From Faecalibacterium sp. CAG:1138 (lineage in GTDB: Bacteria > Bacillota > Clostridia > Christensenellales > CAG-917): a stretch of DNA of 64,000 nt. The DNA lies in NCBI GenBank assembly GCA_000434675.1, contig HF988640.1, positions 31,889 through 95,888 on the forward strand, given 5' to 3'. Both the position numbers and the translations under genes were made by a program. The stretch's first letter is position 1. The number at the start of each line of letters is the position of its first letter. The notes below the pieces were generated by a model. That model saw nothing but the letters and a program-made list of their open reading frames with translations. It ran no database searches and had not been told where the DNA came from. Shown here one piece after another: positions 50,200-58,587 of the stretch.

Positions 50200-51483
50200 T
50201 TATTTTATCACTTCGACGCCGCCCATAAACGGTCTTAAAACCTCCGGAACGGTAACGCTGCCGTCGGCGTTTTGGTACTGCTCGACGATTGCAGGCAGAA
50301 TTCTGCTGGTGGCAAGGCCGCTGCCGTTTAAGGTGTGAACGTATTCCGGTTTGCCGGTTTTGGTATTCCTGAAGCGGGTGTTGTTGCGGCGCGCCTGATA
50401 GTCGTTGGCGTTGGAAACGCTGGAAACTTCCTTGTAGATGCCCATGGACGGAATCCAGACTTCGATATCGTAGGTGCGTGCCATGCTGGCAGAGCAGTCG
50501 CCTGCGGCGAGCTTGGAAATGCGGAAGTGCAAGCCCAGTTTTTCGACGAGGCGAGCGGCTTTTTCTACGAGCTCTTCAAACGCTTCTTTGCTGTGCTCGG
50601 GATGAGCGTATTGCACCATTTCGATTTTGTTGAACTGGTGGCCTCTGATCATGCCTCTTTCTTCCGAGCGATAGCTGCCGGCTTCCTTTCTGTAGCAAGG
50701 GGTGTAGGCGAAGAACTTGAGCGGAAGCTTTGCTTCGTCCAGAATTTCGCCGGAGTACATATTGACGAGCGCGGTTTCTGCGGTCGGAAGCATAAAGTGG
50801 CCTTTCTTTCTGTCGTCGTCTTCCTCTTTGATCCAGTAAACCTCGTCGGAGAATTTAGGGAATTGACCTGCGCCGAAGCCGCAGTTGTAGCCGAGCATGT
50901 GCGGAGGAAGAATCATTTCGTAGCCGTCGGCAAGATGTTCGGAAACGAAGAAGTTCAGAAGTGCCCATTCGAGCCTTGCGCCGAGGCCTCTGTAGAGCCA
51001 GTAGCCGTTGCCCGCAAGCTTGACGCCGCGGTCGTAGTCGATGATGCCCAAAGAAGTGCAGAGATCGACGTGGTTTTTCATAGGGAAGTCGAAAACCGGT
51101 TTTTCGCCGACCACTCTGATGACTTTGTTGTTTTCTTTTTCGCCGGCCAAAAGGTCGTCGTCAGGCATATTCGGAAGGCAGGCGATAAAACCGTTCACTT
51201 TGTCGGCAAGGTCGGAAACTTCTTTGTCGAGCTTTGCAACCTCGTCGCCGAGTTCGCGCATTTCTTTGAATATTTCGTCCACCGGTTGGCCGGCTTTTTT
51301 AAGCTTCGGAATTTCTGCGGAAACCTTATTGCGTTTTGCTTTGAGGGTTTCGACTTCCGCTATTTTTGCTTTTCTTTCGGCGTCCCATGCCAAAAGCTCC
51401 GTAAAATCAACCGTGCAGCCTTTTTTGGCCAGGCTCGCGGCCACCTTTTCAGGATTTGTTCTGATTAAATTTAAGTCCAACAT
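50200..51483 (-). CDS. serS: seryl-tRNA synthetase
   Basis: A 427-residue class II synthetase that charges tRNA-Ser. The N-terminal ~110 residues are the antiparallel coiled-coil arm that grips the long variable arm. Motif 2 is YRKEAGSYRSEERGMIRGHQF and motif 3 GSGLATSRILPAIVEQYQ. Length is normal. It lies 8 nt after leuS, in the same transcript, and no T-box leader precedes either gene. tRNA-Ser(TGA) is also in this window. Confidence 0.97.
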   Translation of the reverse strand: MLDLNLIRTNPEKVAASLAKKGCTVDFTELLAWDAERKAKIAEVETLKAKRNKVSAEIPKLKKAGQPVDEIFKEMRELGDEVAKLDKEVSDLADKVNGFIACLPNMPDDDLLAGEKENNKVIRVVGEKPVFDFPMKNHVDLCTSLGIIDYDRGVKLAGNGYWLYRGLGARLEWALLNFFVSEHLADGYEMILPPHMLGYNCGFGAGQFPKFSDEVYWIKEEDDDRKKGHFMLPTAETALVNMYSGEILDEAKLPLKFFAYTPCYRKEAGSYRSEERGMIRGHQFNKIEMVQYAHPEHSKEAFEELVEKAARLVEKLGLHFRISKLAAGDCSASMARTYDIEVWIPSMGIYKEVSSVSNANDYQARRNNTRFRNTKTGKPEYVHTLNGSGLATSRILPAIVEQYQNADGSVTVPEVLRPFMGGVEVIK

Positions 51484-51491
51484 AATTTCAC

Positions 51492-53915
51492 CTACATTAC
51501 GATATTTATGATTCTGTTAGGAATGACGATAAACTTCTTGACGACGTTATCGCCGATAAGCTGTTTGATCTCGTCGAGGCCTTTTGCGTATTCCTCGATT
51601 TCCTTAGGGCTAAGGCCCGACGGAACGCTGATTTTGGTTTTGATGCGGCTGTTTACCTGAACTGCCAGTTCGACTTCGTCCAGAACGAGCGCTTTTTCGT
51701 TGCAGACAGGGTAGCTTTGATTGAAAACGGAATATTTTCCGCCCAGCTTCTCCCACAGTTCTTCCGCAAAGTGTGGTGCGCAAGGAGCCATCAGCAGCAC
51801 GAGGTCGGTTGCGGCGTCCAAAAACAGCTTGTTCTTTTTGGAGTATTTGTCGTAGTTATACAAAGCGTTGGTCAGCTCCATAAGCCTTGCGACGGCGGTG
51901 TTGAAGCCGAAGGCTTCCATATTCTGACTGACGGCCTTTATGGTGTTGTTTCTGACGTAGTCCAGTTCTTTTTCCTCTTTGCCGAACGCGTCGTCGAAAT
52001 GCTGACAGGTTGCGGCTTTGGTTACGATCCTTTCCACGCGGTCCATAAATCTGACGGTGTTTTCGACGCCCGTTTCGCTCCAAGGTCCGCCCTCGGTGTA
52101 GTTGAAGCCGAACATCAGATACAAGCGAAGCGCGTCGGAGCCGTATCTTTCCACCATGGAATCGGGACTTACCACGTTCCCGCGGGATTTGCTCATTCTG
52201 TAGCCGTCAGGCCCCAGAATAACGCCCTGGTGAACCAACGATTTGAACGGTTCGTCGAAATTAAGATAGCCCATATCCCTGAGCGCTTTGGTGAAAAAAC
52301 GCGCGTAGAGCAGGTGCATGCAGGCGTGTTCCGCTCCACCGATATATTTGTCGACAGGGAGCATTTTGTTTATGCGCGCAGGATCCCACGCTTTTTCCGA
52401 ATTTTTGTTGTCGGGATATCTGAGATAGTACCAGCTGGAGCATACGAAGGTGTCCAAAGTGTCCGGATCGCGTCTGGCGCTTCCGCCACAGACAGGGCAG
52501 GTGCAATTCATAAACTCTTCGCTCTTTGCCAGAGGGCTTTTGCCGTCGGGCATAAATTCGACGTTGTACGGCAGAAGAACCGGAAGGTCCTTTTCAGGCA
52601 CGGGAACTATGCCGCATTTCGGGCAGTGAATCATAGGAATCGGCGCGCCCCAGTATCTTTGTCTGCTGACCAGCCAGTCCCTTAAACGATAGTTGGTTTT
52701 GAGGCTGCCTTCGCCGGAATTTTCCAGTTTTTTGACGATTGCCACCTTCGCTTCTTCCGAAGTCATGCCGTCGAATTCGCCGCTTGCGGTGAGCACGCCG
52801 TATTCGGTGAACGGAAGCTCGTCCGCTTCGCCGCCGGCGGATTTGATGACTCTTTCAATCGGCAGACCGAATTTGGTCGCAAAAGCAAAGTCGCGGGTGT
52901 CGTGCGCAGGAACGGCCATCACAGCGCCCGTTCCGTAGGTATAAAGCACGTAATCGGAGATATAGACGGGAACCTTTCTGCCGTTTATAGGGTTGACGGC
53001 GTAGGAGCCCGTGAACACGCCCGTCTTTTCTCTGGTGGTGGACTGACGTTCGATTTCGGAGGATTTGGAGCAGAAGTCCTTATACGCCTCCACTTCGGCT
53101 TTTTGCGCTTCGGTGGTCAGTTCGTCAACCAAAGGATGCTCCGGCGCGAGAACGACGTACGTTACGCCGAAAAGGGTGTCGGCCCTGGTGGTGAACACGT
53201 TGAAGCTTTTGCCGTTTTCCGTTTTGAAGGTAACTTCGCCGCCGGTGGATTTGCCGATCCAGTTGCGCTGCATAAGCTTGGTTTTTTCAGGCCAGTCGAT
53301 GGTGTCGAGGCCGGAGAGCAATTCCTCCGCGTAATCGGTTATGCGGAAAAACCATTGCGTAAGATTTTTCCTCACGACGGTGGTGTGGCATCTTTCGCAA
53401 GCGCCGTCGACGACTTGTTCGTTGGCGAGCACCGTGTTGCAGGAAGGGCACCAGTTAACCGGAGCCTCTTTGCGGTAGGCGAGGTTGTGTTTATACAGCT
53501 CCAAAAACAGCCATTGCGTCCATTTGTAATATTCCGGACGGCAGGTGACCAGCTCGTAGTCCCAGTCGAACGAAGCGCCGATGGCTTTGAGCTGTTGCTC
53601 CATGGTGGCGATATTTTTTTCGGTGCTGTCTTTAGGGTGAATACCCGTTTTTATGGCGTAGTTTTCGGCAGGAAGCCCGAACGCGTCGAAGCCCATAGGT
53701 TGGAAAACTTCGTAGCCTTGCATCCTTTTGAACCTGGCAAAGCTGTCGGACAGGCCGTAGTTGAACCAGTGTCCCGCGTGAAGTTTTGCGCCGGAAGGGT
53801 AGCTGAACATCTCGAGAACGTAATATTTTTTGTCGATTCTGGAGTTGTCGAACTTATAAAGCCCGGTGTCCGCCCAGATTTTTTGCCATTTTTTTTCGAT
53901 TTGCTTCATGTCCAT
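51492..53915 (-). CDS. leuS: leucyl-tRNA synthetase
   Basis: An 807-residue class I synthetase. HIGH-type motif HAGHW (46-50), KMSKS-type RMSKSRGNVV, and the editing domain with FTTRADTLFGVTYVV and the HDTRDFAFA region. Several Cys pairs (CPSCN...CERCH; CPKCG; CPVCG) suggest bound zinc. The ATG at 53915 is chosen to fit the family start (KQIEKKWQKIW); GGAG is about 10 nt upstream. Length normal. Confidence 0.97.
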   Translation of the reverse strand: MDMKQIEKKWQKIWADTGLYKFDNSRIDKKYYVLEMFSYPSGAKLHAGHWFNYGLSDSFARFKRMQGYEVFQPMGFDAFGLPAENYAIKTGIHPKDSTEKNIATMEQQLKAIGASFDWDYELVTCRPEYYKWTQWLFLELYKHNLAYRKEAPVNWCPSCNTVLANEQVVDGACERCHTTVVRKNLTQWFFRITDYAEELLSGLDTIDWPEKTKLMQRNWIGKSTGGEVTFKTENGKSFNVFTTRADTLFGVTYVVLAPEHPLVDELTTEAQKAEVEAYKDFCSKSSEIERQSTTREKTGVFTGSYAVNPINGRKVPVYISDYVLYTYGTGAVMAVPAHDTRDFAFATKFGLPIERVIKSAGGEADELPFTEYGVLTASGEFDGMTSEEAKVAIVKKLENSGEGSLKTNYRLRDWLVSRQRYWGAPIPMIHCPKCGIVPVPEKDLPVLLPYNVEFMPDGKSPLAKSEEFMNCTCPVCGGSARRDPDTLDTFVCSSWYYLRYPDNKNSEKAWDPARINKMLPVDKYIGGAEHACMHLLYARFFTKALRDMGYLNFDEPFKSLVHQGVILGPDGYRMSKSRGNVVSPDSMVERYGSDALRLYLMFGFNYTEGGPWSETGVENTVRFMDRVERIVTKAATCQHFDDAFGKEEKELDYVRNNTIKAVSQNMEAFGFNTAVARLMELTNALYNYDKYSKKNKLFLDAATDLVLLMAPCAPHFAEELWEKLGGKYSVFNQSYPVCNEKALVLDEVELAVQVNSRIKTKISVPSGLSPKEIEEYAKGLDEIKQLIGDNVVKKFIVIPNRIINIVM

Positions 53916-53961
53916 AGAGGTGGTTCTCCGCTTAAGGTGTAAATAACTTTTTATGTATTTT

Positions 53962-53990
53962 ATAATAATACGGCTTTTATCCGTTGTCAA
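53962..53990 (-). promoter_or_regulatory. sigma-A promoter of leuS-serS
   Basis: On the minus strand TTGACA, 17-bp spacer, TATTAT. The leader is only about 40 nt, too short for a T-box. Confidence 0.7.
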
Positions 53991-54030
53991 ACGAATTGCC
54001 CTTAAAAGCCGTCAAAAGGTCGCCTTGCGG

Positions 54031-54061
54031 CAAAAAATAACCGCAGGCAATGCCTGCGGTC
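54031..54061. terminator. terminator of the double phosphoesterase gene
   Basis: Stem ACCGCAGGC / GCCTGCGGT, loop AAT, with T-runs on both strands. Confidence 0.88.
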
Positions 54062-54071
54062 GATTTTTTTA

Positions 54072-57000
54072 TTAAGCTGCAATCGGCGTTTTCTTTTTGC
54101 CGAGGAAAACGAACAGGCAAACTATGCCGCCCACCAGCGCGACTGCGCCGACGGTGATGCCGATAACGGCGCCGACCGGAAGTTTGGTTTTCGGAGCCTC
54201 GAGCGCGCCCCTTGCGATCATGATGTTGTCCACGGCAACTACGCTGCCGTCGGCAAGATATGCGTAGGACTTAAGGGTGATTCTGTCGCCGTCGACGGAA
54301 ACGTTGGCGTAAACCGGAGTTTCGGTCAGTTCCAGATATTTGTCGGCGGTGAGATATTTCTCCAGCCCTTCGGGCGCTTTGTCTCTCGTTTTGATGAGAA
54401 CTTCGTCGCTGTAGAGATAGTTGTAGAACTTGTCGCCCATAGTGCCGAGGTTGACGTAGAGCACGCCGTCGGTCACCACGCTGCCGTCGTAGTTGTAGGT
54501 TACGTCCGCTTTTTCGCCGTTTTCGTCGATGTATTCGGAAACGCTGTAGGTGTGGTCGTGTCCCTGCAAAACGAGGTTAACGCCGTAAACGGCGAAGATC
54601 GGGGTGAGCTGCTTTCTCAAAGCGATGACGTCGCTGTCGAAAGCGTGGCTGCCAGCGGTGTAAGGACCTTTGTGCATGGTTACGATGATGAAAGTGATGC
54701 TTTCGTCTTTGTCTGCTTCGGCAAGGTCCGCTTCCAGCCATTCGGTCTGAGCCTCTGCAAGGTTGCCTTCGCTGTCAAGATCGTTGGTGTCCAGAATGAC
54801 GAAGTGAGTGTTCTGGTAGTTGTAGCTGTAGTAGATGCCGGTTTCCAAAACCGTTGCGCCCGACGGGGTTGCAAGGTTGGAGGTGAGGTCGTAGTGGTGC
54901 TTTTCGTGGTTACCCGCAACGCTGACGTAGGTGTTGTTTGCCCAGCTTTGTGCCTGATGGTCGAGCATCCACATATACTGCCAGAAGTTTTTGCCGTTGT
55001 CCACGTTGTCGCCGCCGCTCAGAATGAATGACGTGGTTTTTCCGGTGGAAACGGTGGCTTTGTACAGGTTGTTCATGCTGTCGACGTAGTTTCTTTCTAC
55101 GCTGCCCTGAATGTCGGAGAAGGCCATAAATTCGAAGCCTCCCGAGGTCTTTCCGGTGGTGAAAGAGTAGACGTCGGACCAGCCGTACGCGTCGTTACCG
55201 ACTTGATAGAAGTAGGTTTTGCCTTCTTCGAGGCCGGTTAGCGAAACGGTGTAGCGATTGTAGGTCTTCATCGCGTAGTTGAGGTTGAAGTATGCGATGC
55301 CGAGGTCGATGGTCGGGATTTCGTTCAGCACGTTTTCGCCGTTAGCTTTAACCGTTGTGCTTGCGGAAAGGTTTTCGTTTGTCGAATAACGAATGAAGCT
55401 TTCGGGAACGACGGTTCTGTCGAAAACGTCAACCTGAACCGACGTGAACCACATAAAGTTTTTATCGGTGTAAACGTTGTCGCCGAAGGTGTAGCTGATG
55501 CGTCCCGGTTTCAGACCGTTTTCGGTGGTAGGAACCACGTTCACCGCCACGGAGCTGTCGTAGGTGTGTCCGCCGAACAGCTTTTCGCCGTTATAGGTGC
55601 AGGTTACGAGGTAGTTTTCGCCGTAAGCCTTGAAAAGACCCGTTGCGTTTGCGTTTTCGTAAGCGTGATCGAAAGTGGTGTCGATGTAGAAGCTTTCGAG
55701 AATCTGTTTCGCATAGTCGCCGAGGTTTTTGCAGAAAGAGTCGGTGACGTATTTGTCGATGAGAACGTCGTCCAGCGTTTTGCCGAGGTCGGTGCCGCCG
55801 TCAATATACATGCCCAGATATTCCTTGACGGTCGGGATAAGATTGATTATCGTGCCCGCGGTATCGCCGAGCGCACCGCTGAAAAGCGACAGCACTTTGT
55901 CGAGAAGAGGACCGAATTCGTCGCCGGTCAGAAGCGCGTAAACGTCTTTCAGAAGTCCGTTGAGGGAATAGTAACCGTTTTCGGAATTCGATTTGAAAGC
56001 GTATTTGGACAAATTGTCTTTTGCGAGGCTGTCAATCATTCCGCTCGGGTTCGTTTTCAGAGCGGCGGCAATGTCGAAGCCTTTACCGACGGCAAGCGGG
56101 GCCATCGTGTCGACGGTTCTGATCGGAGCGTCCAGCAAAAGCTGAAGTTGCGGAACGAGAGCATCGTAGAGGAAGTTCACCAGCCATCTGACGAATCCGC
56201 CGTTTTCGAGCGAGGTCAAAAGAGGTTTCAGTTCGTCGGGAATTTCGGTGGTGCCGGAACCGTTGAGGTGCGCGCCGTACACGGTCATGTAGCCGTCGGA
56301 GAGGGTGTAGCCGCCGGGGATTTCGCCGTAGCCGAAGTCGTAGGAGAGCACCCAGTTGAGAGCGTCAGTGAGGTAAGTTACGATGTCGTAGCCTCTTTCA
56401 GGAGTGCTCGAAAGCGAAAACCATTTGCCGTCGGCATTTGGTTGGAATTTATAAAAGTCAAAGTTTCTGACGTCTTTCAGAAGGTCGCCCACAACGGCTT
56501 GCAGATAAGGCATTTTGCCCATACCTGCGCTTAAACCTTCGATTGTGTCGTATAAACTTTCGTTTATGACTGTGCCCAACATTCCGCTCTCGACAGAGGA
56601 GAGCAGGTCTTCGTTGACTATGACAAGATAGTCGCCGATGGAGCATGCGTTGCCCGAGCGGTCCTTGACGGTTGCGACGGTGTCCATTTTGACGCCGAAA
56701 TCACTGCCGCCGTTGTTGTAAAGTTCCGGGCGGTGATAGGTGTATTTGTCGGCGGAGGAGCTGTCGGAGAGGAAGTGAATTTCGGTTTTGAGGTCTTCCA
56801 CCACTTTGTTGCCGCTGACGGTTTTGGTGTAGTCGACGGTGCGGTAGGCGCTGCCGTAGCTTATAAGGCTGCCGGTTTCGAAATCGTAGAACACGTTGCC
56901 GTTTTGGGTGACGTAGTCAACCTGATCGTTGGCGTGTTGGTGTCCGCTGAAACCGTAGCGAATGCCGGCGTCGGCAAGAGTGTAGGTGGCTTCTTCCCAG

Positions 57001-58129
57001 TTGTCGTAAACGAAAAGGCTGATGATTTCGTCTTCCATGGTGAAGTGCGGAACGAAGTTCGCATGGCCCAGAGTGAAGATGCCGCGATTGTTTTTGACGT
57101 CGTCCTTAAGGCTTTCCACGGCCCATTTCAGACATTCGTCGGAGATGTAAGCGCCGGTGGTTTCGTGCCAGCCGCCGTTTGCGATTTCCGCGGTGGTTGC
57201 TTTGCCTTTTTTGACGCGATCAGGGAAGTCGGTGTCGTAGTCTCTGCTGTCGGCGTTGAGGGCAAGAACGGTCATATCTTTGATTCTTGCGATGTAGCTT
57301 AAACTGCAAAGTTTGGCGTAGCTTTGAATGAGCGCGAAGTTTTTGGTGTCTTCGTAAGCTTTGAGAACGTCTTTCGGGATGGTTTCGCCGTCCACAGGCT
57401 CAAGCTGATCTCTGGAAACGCCTTTTCCGCCGTACCAGAAGTTGCTTTCGTAGAAAAATTCCAAAGAGCAACCGTCGGCCATGCCGCAGCTTGCGTTGTG
57501 ATTGCCATCCTTTCGGCCTTCGCAGTCGCAGTAGCCGAAATCGGAGTAGATGCGGAAGAAGTCCGTAACCTTTGCGGAAACCACCGAAATGCCTTCGTAG
57601 TTTTCGAGAAGGGTTTTCAGTTCTTCGTAAGTGGTGCAGGCTTCGATTTCTTCCGCCGGAGGAAGGAAGGATTTTGCCTTTTTGTTATAGAGGTCGTGGT
57701 TGCCCGGAATTACGAAAATCTGGAAGCCTTCGTAGCCCGGTTTTTTCCTCATTTCGGTGGTAACTTTTTTGAGAAGATTGCCCACCCATTCGTGGTTTTC
57801 GATTTCGCCGTCGTTGGTGAGATCACCCGTGATAAAGACGTACATAGGCGGCTCTTCCATGTTCATAAGTTCGTTAAAGGCGATTTCGGAGGCGAGCTGA
57901 CTTTCTTCCAAAAGTTTGGTGCCTTTCGCTTTATCGATATAGGCCCGCGAATAGATGTTCGCGTAGTTTTCGATAAAGATGTGCATATCCGTAACGTGTG
58001 CGATTTTGTAGCGTGTGGTCGTTTCTTCGGCAAGAGCGGGAACGGAAGAAACCGAAACCGCGCCCGTCAGCAGAACCAACAAAGCCGCCACGACGCAAAT
58101 TACGAAAGTGAACGATTTTTCATTGTCAT
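54072..58129 (-). CDS. giant surface protein with two metallophosphoesterase domains (signal peptide frameshifted)
   Basis: About 1350 residues. Domain 1 (first ~430 residues) is a calcineurin-like phosphoesterase: IAHVTDMHIFIENY, TGDLTNDGE, PGNHDLYN, FGYCDCEGRKDGNHN..., TLGHANFVPH, SGHQHAND. A long helical/beta middle follows. A purple-acid-phosphatase-like FN3 (GLEEGKTYFYQVGNDAYGW) leads into domain 2: AFSDIQGSVERN, LSGGDNVDNG, VAGNHEKHH, VTMHKGPYTAGSH, LQGHDHTYS. A C-terminal membrane helix follows. The SD (AAGGAG) and ATG at 58129 are one base out of frame with the rest: the A-run at 58116-58120 has five A where six would join M-T-M-K-K to the signal peptide. Sequencing indel, mutation or slippage are all possible. 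Confidence 0.8.
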
Positions 58130-58274
58130 AATATCTCCTTATAATATAATAGATAACCACATTATAGCACATTTTATCCGTCGTTTGCAAGTTTACGGGC
58201 AGACATTTTGCCTTAAAATGTAGCATTTCGCCATAAAATCAGGCCGCTCCTCTTTTGCGACTGAAAAGACGCGC

Positions 58275-58298
58275 AAAAATAAACGGACGCCCGTTTTT
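58275..58298 (-). terminator. terminator of the feo operon
   Basis: On the minus strand AAACGG-GCGT-CCGTTT followed by ATTTTTG. A second, related GACGCCCGTTT copy lies just upstream. Confidence 0.65.
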
Positions 58299-58342
58299 GG
58301 GGACGCCCGTTTAAGGTTGGGATGGATATTGGTAAGGTCAGT

Positions 58343-58558
58343 TTATTTGCAGCAGGATTTTTTTTCTTTTGCGTCGGTTTTTTTGTCGCCGCAAGTGCAA
58401 GCCGATTTGGCTTTTCCGCACGCTCCCGCATACGGGCAGGACGCTCCGCACGAAGCGCAGCCGCCCTTTCCCTTCTTTTTGCGAATGAGGGAACCTGCCG
58501 AAACGCCGACGACTATTGCCACGCACGCTATGATAAGCAGAATTTCTTTAATTCCCAT
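58343..58558 (-). CDS. FeoB-associated Cys-rich membrane protein
   Basis: A 71-residue protein: one N-terminal membrane helix (EILLIIACVAIVVGVSAGSLI), then a Lys/Gly-rich stretch and nine cysteines (GCASCGASCPYAGACGK, then CTCGDKK and CCK at the end). The layout matches the FeoB-associated Cys-rich family found behind feoB in Clostridia. It may bind Fe(II) or stabilise FeoB. It is 29 nt after feoB. Confidence 0.9.
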   Translation of the reverse strand: MGIKEILLIIACVAIVVGVSAGSLIRKKKGKGGCASCGASCPYAGACGKAKSACTCGDKKTDAKEKKSCCK

Positions 58559-58587
58559 AATACGCTCCTTTCGGCTGTGCCGAAAAA

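Noticed and set aside
53916..53990. T-box leader for leuS-serS
   Set aside because: The leader is only about 40 nt with no T-box sequence or specifier stem.
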